Assembly (NCBI GenBank): GCA_016720395.1
Contig: JADKKR010000003.1
Coordinates: 1 to 64,000 of the forward strand
DNA from: Geobacteraceae bacterium
GTDB taxonomy: Bacteria > Desulfobacterota > Desulfuromonadia > Geobacterales > Pseudopelobacteraceae
Reading direction: 5' to 3'
Length of the DNA stretch: 64,000 nucleotides
Shown one piece after another: positions 47,454-59,171 of the stretch. Made by a program: the position numbers and the translations under genes. A model generated the notes under the pieces. It worked only from the letters and a program-made list of their open reading frames with translations. It did not search any database and was not told the origin of the DNA. Positions within the stretch are counted from its first letter, which is position 1. Every line of letters starts with the position of its first letter.

Positions 47454-48041
47454 TCAGTTCGCCTTCTGAATTACAACAAGGTAAGGTGCTTCGCTCGGTA
47501 CATTCGTCTGTCCCATGCGCCATGTATGGAATTTTTTTGCATCAAGGCCGGAAGCCCAAGACTCGATCATACGACTTTCGTTGAGTCCGCCGTCATGTCC
47601 CGGATAGACGGCCACCGTTACCACGCCGCCGGTGGCAAGTAGATCAAGGGCCTGCTCAAGTGCCGTAACGGTTGTATCCGGCCTGGTTACAATCGTACGG
47701 TCTCCGGCAGGCAGGTAGCCAAGGTTGAAGACAACTGCCGAAACGAGTTCACTGACAAACTCCCGAATGGTTTCATGGCCAGCCTTCAGCAGTGTGACCC
47801 TGTCCTCCACACCGCTTTGCCGGAGCCTGGTGCGTGTTGCTGCCAGTGCCTCCTCCTGTATGTCAAATGCCCAGACTCTGCCTGACTTGCCTGTCAAATC
47901 CGCAAGCAGCAGCGTGTCATGGCCGTTGCCGCAGGTGGCATCGATTACGTGGTCACCCTGGTTAATGAATCTGCGGAGTATCAGGTGAGCCAGGGCCACC
48001 GGACCACGCAGCTGGTAAATGTCTTCTGTCGAAGAGGTCAT
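47454..48041 (-). CDS. mnmM: Class I SAM methyltransferase, YtqB/MnmM type
   Basis: A 195-residue Rossmann-fold methyltransferase with motif I VIDATCGNGHDTLLLA, an acidic residue in VWAFDIQEEAL and NLGYLPAGD in place of the usual motif IV. This pattern is that of YtqB/MnmM, which methylates tRNA wobble uridines to the mnm5s2U form. The gene leads the pair with the HpnI-like gene, 3 bases apart. Confidence 0.75.
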   Translation of the reverse strand: MTSSTEDIYQLRGPVALAHLILRRFINQGDHVIDATCGNGHDTLLLADLTGKSGRVWAFDIQEEALAATRTRLRQSGVEDRVTLLKAGHETIREFVSELVSAVVFNLGYLPAGDRTIVTRPDTTVTALEQALDLLATGGVVTVAVYPGHDGGLNESRMIESWASGLDAKKFHTWRMGQTNVPSEAPYLVVIQKAN

Positions 48042-48198
48042 AGATGAGGAAGGTAGCAGAAAATTTCTCTGCCCGCCATTGTGAAAGTTTTTACAGATGA
48101 GCCACTATGTTTTTTGGTGTTATGCGATATACTTCTTCAACGTATATTTCAGATATGCTCATTTGGATACTGACTTCAACTCCAGGAGGTAGTCACAC

Positions 48199-48759
48199 AT
48201 GAAAGCGACACTCTTCATTGCTGCTGTGCTTGCCGTATCAACAGCACCGGCCCTGGCGGCTCTCCCAGGCGACGGGGAACGCATGGCCGCAACCTGCGCC
48301 GGTTGTCACGGGACACGGGGAGCATCACCGGGGACGCATATACCCGTAATAGGGGGACAATCTTCTGACTATGTCAAAAAAACGATGAAAGGTTACAAGG
48401 AGGGCACCCGGGCAGGTGGGGTGATGGCAAACCTTTCCAAAGGTTATTCAGATCAGCAGATTGATCAGATAACTGAGGCGGTAGCATCCTGGAAATGGCA
48501 GAACAGTCAGAATGCCCGGAAAAAGGGGAAGATAAAAATCAGCGCATCCGGAACCGAAGTCTGTGCCGGGTGTCACGGAGCAAAAGGACAGGGTACTCCC
48601 ATTGGCCCGCATATTTCCGGACAGGCTGCAGGCTACCTCAAAGAGGCATTAAGCGAATATCGTTCCGGGCGTCGCACCGCCGCCGAGATGGGGATGGTTA
48701 AGGAGATGACAGACCAGGATTTTGATAAATTGGTAAAATTTTATTCACAGCAGAAATAG
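48199..48759 (+). CDS. Cytochrome c4-like dihaem cytochrome
   Basis: A 186-residue exported protein with a signal peptide (about 1-21) and two haem sites CAGCHG (33-37 and about 122-126), each with a downstream region holding a possible Met axial ligand (VMANLSKGYSD, MGMVKEMTDQDF). The tandem fold is that of cytochrome c4 or FccA. It is 10 bases before a flavocytochrome c flavoprotein gene, so it is likely the electron-accepting subunit. AGGAGGT precedes the ATG. Confidence 0.9.
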   Translation: MKATLFIAAVLAVSTAPALAALPGDGERMAATCAGCHGTRGASPGTHIPVIGGQSSDYVKKTMKGYKEGTRAGGVMANLSKGYSDQQIDQITEAVASWKWQNSQNARKKGKIKISASGTEVCAGCHGAKGQGTPIGPHISGQAAGYLKEALSEYRSGRRTAAEMGMVKEMTDQDFDKLVKFYSQQK

Positions 48760-48769
48760 GGGGGATGCC

Positions 48770-50056
48770 ATGAAACGTCGGGAGTTCATTAAACAGACCG
48801 GAATCGGAATCGGGGTGCTTGCTCTCTGGGGCCCACAGGTATTTTCTGCTCATGCCGGTGAGATACTGCCTAAAAAAGGCAGGCGTGTTGTCGTGGCCGG
48901 CGGTGGTTTCGGTGGTGCGACGGCAGCAAAATATCTCAAGCTGATAGACCCGAAGCTTGATGTGGTGCTGGTTGAGCAGCGCGAGCGCTTTATCTCCTGT
49001 CCGGTCAGTAATATGGTAATCGGCGGGTTTAAGGAGATGAAGGACATTACAATGGACTATAAGGTGCTTGCCCGCAAATATGGCATCAAAATTGTGAACG
49101 CCCAGATGACGGGACTTGATGCAACAGCGCACACCATTGAAACCTCGGCAGGGAAAATTGCCTATGACCGGCTGATAGTTTCTCCTGGTATAGATTTTAT
49201 GTACGAGAATATCCCGGGCATGGATCCTCAGGCTCAGGCGCTTTTTCCTCACGCCATGAAGGCTGGCGATCAGACGGTTCAGCTTCGTCGCGAACTGGTG
49301 GCGCTGGTTCCCGGCCAGAATGTTATAATAACCATTCCCGAAGCACCCTATCGCTGCCCTCCCGGCCCGTACGAGCGTGCCTGCATGATTGCCCACTATC
49401 TGAAGCAGAACAAGAAGGGCTCCAGACTTATCATTCTTGACGCCAATGAGGACGTGGTGTCTAAAGGCAAGCTGTTTAAGGCTGCCTGGAAGGATTATTA
49501 CGAAGGGATTATAGATTACCGTCCCGATAGCACGATCAAAAAGGTTGACGTCGCCACCCGGAGCATAGTCACCGTAGCAGCTGAGGTTCAGGGAGGCGTG
49601 ATCAATATCATTCCAGACCAGAAGGCCGGGTTGCTGGCATTCCAGTCCGGGCTGGTACCGCCAAAACGGAGATGGGTTCCGGTATCGGCTCTCTCGTTTG
49701 AATCTCCAATTCACAAGGATGTACATGTCATCGGCGATGCTACAGATGGTGAGGTGATTGGATCGATGCCCAAATCCGGTTTTGTTGCATCAACGATGGG
49801 TAAAGCAGTTGCTGCATCGGTTGTGGCCATGATGTCCGGTCGGGAGCCCCTGCCCCCCTCGCTTGCCAATACATGTTACAGTATGGTCAATGAGCGTGAA
49901 GCTATTTATGTGACCGGGGTGTTCGAGTTTGATGCCAGGACCAAAAAGATGGCCGGGGTCAAGGCCGCCGGAGGTGTCTCGCCGGAGCGTTCGGAACGGC
50001 TGGGTATCCAGGCCGAAGACTGGGCCCGCAGTATCTGGTCGGATACACTCGGATGA
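48770..50056 (+). CDS. fccB: Flavocytochrome c sulfide dehydrogenase flavoprotein-like
   Basis: A 428-residue FAD protein with a twin-arginine signal (MKRREFIKQTG) and dinucleotide-binding motif VVVAGGGFGGATAAKYL. Redox cysteines occur in FISCPVSN (about 77) and YRCPPGPYER (about 196), as in FccB, which oxidises sulfide to sulfur or polysulfide in the periplasm. The upstream dihaem cytochrome would take the electrons. Tat export of the folded FAD protein fits. Sulfide as substrate is inferred from family membership. It overlaps the next gene start by 4 bases. Confidence 0.85.
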   Translation: MKRREFIKQTGIGIGVLALWGPQVFSAHAGEILPKKGRRVVVAGGGFGGATAAKYLKLIDPKLDVVLVEQRERFISCPVSNMVIGGFKEMKDITMDYKVLARKYGIKIVNAQMTGLDATAHTIETSAGKIAYDRLIVSPGIDFMYENIPGMDPQAQALFPHAMKAGDQTVQLRRELVALVPGQNVIITIPEAPYRCPPGPYERACMIAHYLKQNKKGSRLIILDANEDVVSKGKLFKAAWKDYYEGIIDYRPDSTIKKVDVATRSIVTVAAEVQGGVINIIPDQKAGLLAFQSGLVPPKRRWVPVSALSFESPIHKDVHVIGDATDGEVIGSMPKSGFVASTMGKAVAASVVAMMSGREPLPPSLANTCYSMVNEREAIYVTGVFEFDARTKKMAGVKAAGGVSPERSERLGIQAEDWARSIWSDTLG

Positions 50057-50943
50057 TCTATAGAAAAAACTTCGAGGGTTCGTCAGGACTGCGTCTGGAT
50101 GAAGCAGTCTCAAACCTCTTTGAAGCGGTCAGCAAATCAGAGGCCCGTCGGATCATCGACCGCGGAGGGTGCGCGGTCAACAGCAGTATGGTCCGGGTGG
50201 CTTCACGTGCGGTCAAAGTCGGCGATGTGATCGAGATCGGCGTCATGGAGGCCGGGCGCTTCAAGGAACTCGTGTTGCCGACCGAAGCCCTGCTGTACGA
50301 GGACGGGGAGCTGATTGCGGTCAACAAGCCGGCCGGTGTAAACACCCAGCGTACCCCCTATCAACTCAAGGGGACTCTTGAATACTGGGTCTCAGAGTAT
50401 TTCAGGCAGCAGGACAGTAATGAACCGTGCCGCGTGATCCACCGGCTCGACCGGGGTACCTCGGGGGTCATGCTGTTTCCCAGGCACAAACGTGCTGCGG
50501 CCTGGCTGTCGGCCCGCTTTCACGATAACCTGATAGAGAAGCGCTATTGGGCACTGGTGGGTGGTCGTCCGGTGCAGGATGTCTGGACCGTTGACGGAGC
50601 CATCGGCAAGGTTGGCAGTGCCCGTTACGGGATCATGGATGGGGGGCGCTCGGCGGTTACCGGGTTTCGCCTGCTGGCATCATCTGACGGATATTCGCTG
50701 ATAGAGGCGCGTCCGCACACCGGCCGTACCCACCAGATCCGTGTCCACCTGGAGGCGTCGGGTCTGCCGATCGTTGGTGACGGGACCTATGGCGGCGCAC
50801 CTGCCGCCAGAATGCTCCTGCACTGTGCATCGCTTACTTTCAAGGACGAGCGGGGGCAGGAGATCTCCATCACGGCCCCGCTTGATGGTGCCTTTGAAGG
50901 GCTGATGAAAATGCGTGGACTCTCTTATTCCCTCCTGCCGTGA
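50053..50943 (+). CDS. RluA-family pseudouridine synthase
   Basis: A 296-residue enzyme that isomerises uridine in rRNA or tRNA. It has an N-terminal S4-like RNA-binding region (SEARRIIDRGGCAVNSS), the catalytic HRLDRGTSGVMLF (Asp about 131) and GRTHQIRVHLEASGLPIVGD. The RNA target cannot be named. It starts at ATG overlapping the fccB stop (ATGA), probably by transcriptional convenience. It overlaps the convergent mini-cytochrome by 19 bases. Confidence 0.88.
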   Translation: MIYRKNFEGSSGLRLDEAVSNLFEAVSKSEARRIIDRGGCAVNSSMVRVASRAVKVGDVIEIGVMEAGRFKELVLPTEALLYEDGELIAVNKPAGVNTQRTPYQLKGTLEYWVSEYFRQQDSNEPCRVIHRLDRGTSGVMLFPRHKRAAAWLSARFHDNLIEKRYWALVGGRPVQDVWTVDGAIGKVGSARYGIMDGGRSAVTGFRLLASSDGYSLIEARPHTGRTHQIRVHLEASGLPIVGDGTYGGAPAARMLLHCASLTFKDERGQEISITAPLDGAFEGLMKMRGLSYSLLP

Positions 50944-51191
50944 CACGGCAGACACTCCGCCTCCGTAATCCTGCGCCTTAGAAGGCTGTCGGGATCTTTC
51001 GGTTTCGATTTTCCCATCAACTTCTCACCAACCTTGTGGCAGCCGAAACAATTCTGCCCTTCGAGCGCCTTGTGCATGACCACCATTTTCGGGTTTTTAC
51101 TGTGGCAGACCCTGCATTCAAAGGCAGATGCGGAAGATGAGACCAGCAGAGTGACTGCCACGAGCACCTGGCAGGCTTTTACGAATGTCAT
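50925..51191 (-). CDS. Small triheme c-type cytochrome
   Basis: An 88-residue exported protein with a signal peptide (about 1-23) and three haem sites: CRVCH (26-30), CFGCH (48-52) and CLPCH (80-84). The size and spacing resemble cytochrome c7 family members, which carry electrons in the periplasm of Geobacter-type bacteria, though the pattern is not identical to PpcA. Its 3' end overlaps the rluA-like gene end by 19 bases. Single gene. Confidence 0.85.
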   Translation of the reverse strand: MTFVKACQVLVAVTLLVSSSASAFECRVCHSKNPKMVVMHKALEGQNCFGCHKVGEKLMGKSKPKDPDSLLRRRITEAECLPCHGRRE

Positions 51192-51380
51192 GTGTGTAAA
51201 CCCCGCGTGTTTTAATCATTTTATAGACTGTAAGGTGTAGCAGTTCAGGGTTGCCGTATCCTTGACGGCGGTCAAAAAAATCATTTCCCATAGCGGCACG
51301 TTTGTGCTAATTTTCCTGCTCCCCGGCGCACCGCGCACTCATATGTTATCTCACAAAGCCAAGGCAGGAAGCACACGCAC

Positions 51381-52154
51381 ATGTCCAGAATCATCTGTAT
51401 CGCCAACCAGAAGGGTGGAGTCGGCAAGACCACCACAGCCGTCAATCTGGCAGCCTCTCTGGCGGCGACGGAGCGGCCGACGCTGCTTGTTGACATCGAT
51501 CCCCAGGCCAACGCCACCAGCGGTGTCGGTATTGATAAAGCCGGACTGAAGCATAGTGTGTACGATGCCCTTATTAATGAGTATGACCCGGGTGCTCTGG
51601 TGGTGGACACCGGTCACCCCTTCCTGCACATCATGCCTGCCAATTCCGATCTAGCCGGTGCCGAACTGGAACTGGCCCCCGAGATCGGACGCGAGCAGAA
51701 ACTCAAGTTCGCCCTGGCAGCCTTGGCACCCCGCTATCGCTACATTGTTATCGACTGCCCCCCCTCACTCAACCTGCTGACCGTCAATGCCATGACGGCG
51801 GCCGACTCTGTACTGATCCCGCTGCAGTGCGAATACTACGCCATGGAAGGCCTTTCCCAGATCCTGAACACCATCAGGCTGGTGCAGAAGAGGATCAATC
51901 CGTTGTTGAAGATAGAAGGTATTCTGCTGACCATGTTCGATTCCCGCGGTAATCTGAGCAAGGAGGTCGCCGAGGAGATCCGCACGCATTTCCCGGGACA
52001 GGTTTTCGAGACGGTCGTACCACGCAACGTTCGCCTGGCCGAGGCACCCAGCCACGGACTGCCGATAATCTATTACGACATTGCTTCCCGCGGTGCCGCC
52101 AGTTATCTTCAGCTCGCACGGGAAATCATCAGCAGGGAGGCGACCAATGGTTAA
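51381..52154 (+). CDS. parA: Chromosome partitioning ATPase ParA
   Basis: A 257-residue Walker-type ATPase that segregates chromosome origins with ParB. It begins MSRIICIANQKGGVGKTTTA (deviant Walker A), with VIDCPPSLNLLTVNAM and VPLQCEYYAMEG-like IPLQCEYYAMEGL. Overlaps parB by 8 bases. The pair sits about 150 bases before the ATP synthase operon, as is common in this group and often close to the replication origin. Confidence 0.94.
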   Translation: MSRIICIANQKGGVGKTTTAVNLAASLAATERPTLLVDIDPQANATSGVGIDKAGLKHSVYDALINEYDPGALVVDTGHPFLHIMPANSDLAGAELELAPEIGREQKLKFALAALAPRYRYIVIDCPPSLNLLTVNAMTAADSVLIPLQCEYYAMEGLSQILNTIRLVQKRINPLLKIEGILLTMFDSRGNLSKEVAEEIRTHFPGQVFETVVPRNVRLAEAPSHGLPIIYYDIASRGAASYLQLAREIISREATNG

Positions 52155-53004
52155 GAAAGGTGGCCTTGGCAAAGGGATGGCGGCACTGCTCCAGGTTCCG
52201 GAACTGGTGTCGGGCAACAAGGATTACTTCCTCTGTCCCATCGAACAGATCCGGCCGAACAAGAACCAGCCCCGCAAGCACTTTGCTCCGGAAAAACTTG
52301 AAGAATTGGCTGCCTCGATCCGCGAACAGGGGATTATCCAGCCGCTTGTGGTTACCCAGAAGGACGGTTTTTTTGAGATCATCGCCGGAGAACGCCGCTG
52401 GAGGGCTTCCCAGAAGGCAGGTCTCCATGAGGTTCCCGTTGTCATCCGCGAGGCAAGCGATGAAGTTGTAATGGAGCTGGCGCTGATCGAGAATATTCAG
52501 CGTCAGGACCTCAATGCAATTGAGGAGGCCGAGGCTTATCGCTCACTGGTGGAGCATTTCAGCATCTCCCAGGAGGATGTGGCCAGGCGCGTCGGCAAGA
52601 GCCGAACGGCAGTTACCAACGCATTGCGGCTGCTCAAGCTGCCGGAGATCATTCAGCACGACATCATCGAGGAGCGCCTCTCCATGGGGCACGCCCGCGC
52701 AATGCTGGCGCTGGAAGGGCTGGATCTGATCGAAAAGGCCCGCCATGAGATCCTTCACCGTCAGCTCAGTGTGCGTGCCACCGAAGAACTTGTGCGGCGA
52801 CTCAAGGTGAATCCGCGACCTGTTGCAACCGCGAAGCGGCTCCGGCAGCCGGACCTGCTGATGAGTTCCCTTGAGGAACAGCTGCAGAAGCGATTTCAGT
52901 CGCGGGTGGCCATTCGGCGGGTGGGGACACGTGGCGGGCGGCTGGAGATCCACTTCAGTGATTCGGAAGAATTGACCCGCATCATAGACCTGCTCGACAT
53001 TTGA
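52147..53004 (+). CDS. parB: Chromosome partitioning protein ParB
   Basis: A 285-residue DNA-binding CTPase-fold partner of ParA. It shows the arginine-rich patch GERRWRASQKAGL, and the helix-turn-helix VARRVGKSRTAVTNALRLLK. It starts at ATG 52147 (MVKKGGLGKGMAALL) inside the end of parA; the longer in-frame start at 52081 is less likely. A parS site was not spotted in the window. Confidence 0.93.
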   Translation: MVKKGGLGKGMAALLQVPELVSGNKDYFLCPIEQIRPNKNQPRKHFAPEKLEELAASIREQGIIQPLVVTQKDGFFEIIAGERRWRASQKAGLHEVPVVIREASDEVVMELALIENIQRQDLNAIEEAEAYRSLVEHFSISQEDVARRVGKSRTAVTNALRLLKLPEIIQHDIIEERLSMGHARAMLALEGLDLIEKARHEILHRQLSVRATEELVRRLKVNPRPVATAKRLRQPDLLMSSLEEQLQKRFQSRVAIRRVGTRGGRLEIHFSDSEELTRIIDLLDI

Positions 53005-53060
53005 CGGGTATTCAAGGCCGTTGTCGGAAAAAAATAAAGCAGACACAGTTTGTAATTATC

Positions 53061-53090
53061 TTGACACTGTCGATGCAACTATGATAGCTA
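53061..53090 (+). promoter_or_regulatory. Possible promoter of the ATP synthase operon
   Basis: TTGACA at 53061-53066 matches a sigma-70 -35 box exactly; candidate -10 words are imperfect (TATGAT at short spacing or ATAGCT at 17 bases). It lies about 90 bases before atpX. Low confidence. Confidence 0.35.
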
Positions 53091-53155
53091 ACCACTGTTT
53101 TACGCCCGAATCTGGGATACAGTATACAACTCAGCATACCTGCAAGGGGTAGGTC

Positions 53156-53581
53156 GTGATTGAATTAAATTTGGCATTTTTTGTCCAGCTCGTAAATTTC
53201 GGGATTCTTGTCCTCGTCCTCAACATCTTCCTTTACAAGCCGATCCGCAAGGTGCTGGCCGATCGCCGTCAGGTTGTCGACGGCGCCCGCGACAAAGCTT
53301 CGGCGGTCGATCTCGAGGTTCAGGAAAAAATGAGCCAGTACGAGTCGCGTCTTCGTGATGCCAAGGCCGACGCATCTGCCCGCAGGGCCGAATCGCTCAA
53401 GCTGGCTCAGGCCGAAGAAACGGCCGTACTGGAAAAGGCCCGCAAAGAGGCGGCAGAGTCCCTCGGATCCATACGTGACCGTGTGGCCAAAGAGGCTGCA
53501 GATGCCAGGGTATTGCTGAAGCAGCAGGCTGAACTGCTTTCCGGAGATATCTGTGAAAAAATCCTGGGGAGGAGCCTGTAG
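53156..53581 (+). CDS. atpX: ATP synthase subunit b' (AtpX)
   Basis: A 141-residue b'-type peripheral stalk subunit with one N-terminal membrane helix (about 7-27, AFFVQLVNFGILVLVLNIFL) and a long coiled coil. It starts at GTG 53156 with AAGGGG upstream. Two different b-type genes in a row are typical for photosynthetic bacteria, some Thermodesulfo-groups and Desulfuromonadota, and form a b/b' heterodimer. First gene of the operon; two bases before atpF. Confidence 0.88.
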   Translation: MIELNLAFFVQLVNFGILVLVLNIFLYKPIRKVLADRRQVVDGARDKASAVDLEVQEKMSQYESRLRDAKADASARRAESLKLAQAEETAVLEKARKEAAESLGSIRDRVAKEAADARVLLKQQAELLSGDICEKILGRSL

Positions 53582-53583
53582 CC

Positions 53584-54195
53584 ATGTTGATGGTATCTGA
53601 TCGCACCAAAAAAATAGCATTCTCCGCTGCATACATCACCATCGTGCTGACAGCCGCCACGGCAGGATTTGCATCCGAAGGCGGCGGCGGAGCGCACCAC
53701 CCGGACAGCGGAGCACAACTGAAAGACCTGGGCTGGAGGGTGCTTAACTTCGTTGTTCTACTCGGCATACTTGGCTTTGCCCTGAAGAAGGCCGATGTAA
53801 AGGGTTCTTTGGCCGCCCGACAGGCACAGATCGAAAAAGACCTGAAAGACGCCCAGGAGGGCCGGGCTGCTGCTGAGGCAAAGCTGGCCGAGTACACCGG
53901 CAAGCTCAGTCAGGCCACGAAAGAGATCGATGATCTCCAGACTGCCATTATCCGTGAGGGTGAGCAGGAAAAAGAGCGCATCATTGCCGAGGCTCGGATC
54001 GCCGCCCAGAAGATCGCTGCCCAGGCTGCCCAGTCAGCCGAACAGGAGACGGTCAAGGCCCGTGCAGAGTTGCGTGCCGAAGCTGCCCGCCTGGCTGTTG
54101 AGATTGCAACCGGTAAGCTGACCGGCGCCATACAGAAGCCAGACCACGACCGATTTGTCGGTGAATATCTTGACAAGGTGGTACAGATCCAGTGA
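53584..54195 (+). CDS. atpF: ATP synthase subunit b
   Basis: A 203-residue stalk subunit with an N-terminal membrane region. It first shows a signal-like segment (about 10-30, AYITIVLTAATAGFAS), then the anchor WRVLNFVVLLGILGFALKK and a long Ala/Glu-rich coiled coil. The extra N-terminal hydrophobic segment is longer than in E. coli. The end overlaps atpH by 4 bases. Confidence 0.9.
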   Translation: MLMVSDRTKKIAFSAAYITIVLTAATAGFASEGGGGAHHPDSGAQLKDLGWRVLNFVVLLGILGFALKKADVKGSLAARQAQIEKDLKDAQEGRAAAEAKLAEYTGKLSQATKEIDDLQTAIIREGEQEKERIIAEARIAAQKIAAQAAQSAEQETVKARAELRAEAARLAVEIATGKLTGAIQKPDHDRFVGEYLDKVVQIQ

Positions 54196-54734
54196 TCAAT
54201 AATACACTAGCACGTCGCTACGCCAAGGCGCTGGTTCAGATCGGTTCCGAAGAAGGGCTGATCGACCGTTTTCGCGATGAGCTGACAGGCATTGAGCGTG
54301 TTTTTTCTGCCAATTCTGACCTGAAAGCCGTATTTGCCAATCCTGCCTTCACAGCAGAGCAGAAAAAAGAGATCATGAAGGGCCTTGTAGCCAAGGTGAA
54401 GTGTTCAGAGCTGGTCGCCAACTTCCTGCTCCTGCTGGTGGACAAGAACCGGGTGGCCTTCCTCGATCAGATTGTTCATACGTACGAGACGCTGGCTGAT
54501 GAGCAGTCCGGGATTATCCGGCCTCTTATCAAGACAGCCTTCGCACTGGATCCTGCTCAGGTGGCGTCCATCCAGAGCGCCCTTGAGAAGAAAAGCGGCA
54601 AGAAGGTCATCCCTCAGGTTACCGTCGACCCAAGCCTGCTTGGCGGCGTGGTCACACAGATCGGTGATACAGCATTCGACAGCAGTGTAAAGACTCAGCT
54701 TAAACGGATTCAAGATATATTACAGAAGGGGTAA
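54192..54734 (+). CDS. atpH: ATP synthase subunit delta
   Basis: A 180-residue stalk-cap subunit linking b subunits to F1. The start NNTLARRYAKALVQIG and the C-terminal DPSLLGGVVTQIGD match the family. Starts at GTG 54192 overlapping the atpF stop (GTGA). Confidence 0.93.
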   Translation: MINNTLARRYAKALVQIGSEEGLIDRFRDELTGIERVFSANSDLKAVFANPAFTAEQKKEIMKGLVAKVKCSELVANFLLLLVDKNRVAFLDQIVHTYETLADEQSGIIRPLIKTAFALDPAQVASIQSALEKKSGKKVIPQVTVDPSLLGGVVTQIGDTAFDSSVKTQLKRIQDILQKG

Positions 54735-54742
54735 ATTCTTCC

Positions 54743-56251
<1,509 letters not shown>

Positions 56252-56269
56252 ACAAGGACGGTTTGAGCT

Positions 56270-57136
56270 ATGGCAAGCCTTAAAAGCATTAAAAAACGGA
56301 TTGTCTCCGTAAAAAATACGCGCCAGATCACCAAGGCCATGAAAATGGTCTCGGCCGCCAAGTTGCGCCGTGCCCAGGAAAATGTCGTTGCCGCCCGGCC
56401 GTACGCAAAAAAGCTTGGTGAAGTTCTGCAGGCGCTGTCAGCTAACCTTGAAGGTGATCTTCACCCGCTGCTCGAGAAGCGTGAGGCAAAGAAGCTTCTT
56501 CTGATAGTACTGACATCGGACCGTGGTTTGTGCGGCGGTTTCAACAGCAACCTGTGCAAGGCAGCAGACCGCTATATCAAGGAAAAGTCCGATTCATACG
56601 AGCAGATCAGCGTCATGACGATCGGTCGCAAAGGGTATGAGTTCCTTAAAAGCCGTTACACGGTCTATAAGAACTTTTCCAATGTCCTGGCAAAACCGAG
56701 CTATCAGACCGCGGCCATGCTGGCTCAGGAAGTGATCAACGGTTTTGTGGAAGGTGAGTACGATCAGGTTGAACTGCTCTATAACTCGTTCCGCACGGTC
56801 ATGACCCAGGACATCACTTTCCAGCAGATGCTGCCGGTTGAGCCGGAAGTAAAAGGCGCCACAGAAGAAACTCCCGTTGAGTATATCTATGAGCCTTCAG
56901 TCAGTGACCTGCTGGCTGAGATTCTGCCGAAGAATATTGAAGTGCAGATCTTCAAAGCCATGCTGGAGACGGTTGCCGGTGAACACGGCGCCCGTATGAC
57001 CGCCATGGACAGCGCCTCAAAGAACGCCAACGAAATGATCGGCAAGCTGACCCTGCAGTACAACCGCGCACGTCAGGCAGCCATTACCACGGAGCTGATG
57101 GAAATCATCTCCGGTTCAGAATCAATCAAGGGTTAA
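56270..57136 (+). CDS. atpG: ATP synthase subunit gamma
   Basis: A 288-residue central stalk protein. The N-terminal MASLKSIKKRIVSVKNTRQI and TKAMKMVSAAKLRRAQ coiled-coil helix, the TSDRGLCGGFNSN block and the C-terminal NANEMIGKLTLQYNRARQA helix are typical. Turns with the c-ring. Confidence 0.96.
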   Translation: MASLKSIKKRIVSVKNTRQITKAMKMVSAAKLRRAQENVVAARPYAKKLGEVLQALSANLEGDLHPLLEKREAKKLLLIVLTSDRGLCGGFNSNLCKAADRYIKEKSDSYEQISVMTIGRKGYEFLKSRYTVYKNFSNVLAKPSYQTAAMLAQEVINGFVEGEYDQVELLYNSFRTVMTQDITFQQMLPVEPEVKGATEETPVEYIYEPSVSDLLAEILPKNIEVQIFKAMLETVAGEHGARMTAMDSASKNANEMIGKLTLQYNRARQAAITTELMEIISGSESIKG

Positions 57137-57194
57137 TTTACGTACTAAACGAAACACTATATGAGGCCGCAGGGCCGCAGGAGGACACCGTTCC

Positions 57195-58610
<1,416 letters not shown>

Positions 58611-58649
58611 TTAACCTTACGGGAGTATCTCCCTTTCAAGGAATGATAT

Positions 58650-59066
58650 ATGGCTGAAAAGATGAATCTGGAAATAGTCACCCCGTACAGTAAGGTTCTG
58701 GATATGGAAGTGGATGAGGTCACCGCAACCGGCAAGTTAGGTGAATTCGGTGTACTTCCCGGCCATGCTCCGTTCCTGACGTCACTGAAGATCGGTGAGC
58801 TCGCCTACAAGAACAACGGCATAACTGAGCATATGGCTCTTAACTGGGGCTACTTCGAGATCAAGGACGACCGGATCATCGTGCTGGTTGAAACCGCAGA
58901 GACACCGGAAGCGATCGACGTTGAGCGTGCTAAGGCTGCTCAGGGCAGAGCCGAAGAAGCTCTCAAGAAACTCGATCCGGAGGACAAGCAGTTCAAGATC
59001 TATGAGGCGGCGCTCGAGCGGGCCCTGATCCGTATGCAGGTGGCAGCCAAGGCAGCCAGGAAATAG
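58650..59066 (+). CDS. atpC: ATP synthase subunit epsilon
   Basis: A 138-residue regulatory subunit. An N-terminal beta sandwich (GKLGEFGVLPGHAPFLTSLK) and two C-terminal helices (ERAKAAQGRAEEALKKL). Last gene of the operon. Subunits a (atpB) and c (atpE) are not present in this cluster, which fits their separate location in Geobacter-type genomes. Confidence 0.94.
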   Translation: MAEKMNLEIVTPYSKVLDMEVDEVTATGKLGEFGVLPGHAPFLTSLKIGELAYKNNGITEHMALNWGYFEIKDDRIIVLVETAETPEAIDVERAKAAQGRAEEALKKLDPEDKQFKIYEAALERALIRMQVAAKAARK

Positions 59067-59088
59067 TCCGGGTAAAACATACGTATTC

Positions 59089-59116
59089 AAAGAGCGGCAG
59101 CGATGCCGCTCTTTTT
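59089..59116 (+). terminator. Terminator of the ATP synthase operon
   Basis: An 11-bp stem AAAGAGCGGCA / TGCCGCTCTTT (59089-59099 and 59104-59114) with a GCGA tetraloop and a T-tract. Confidence 0.88.
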
Positions 59117-59171
59117 GTTTGTAAACGGCACAATTATCAGGCACGATTCTGAGATATCAGGAGGTGACAGC

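Noticed and set aside
51192..53155. A parS site near parAB
   Set aside because: No copy of the usual 16-bp GTTTCACGTGAAAC-type palindrome was spotted in this stretch by eye.
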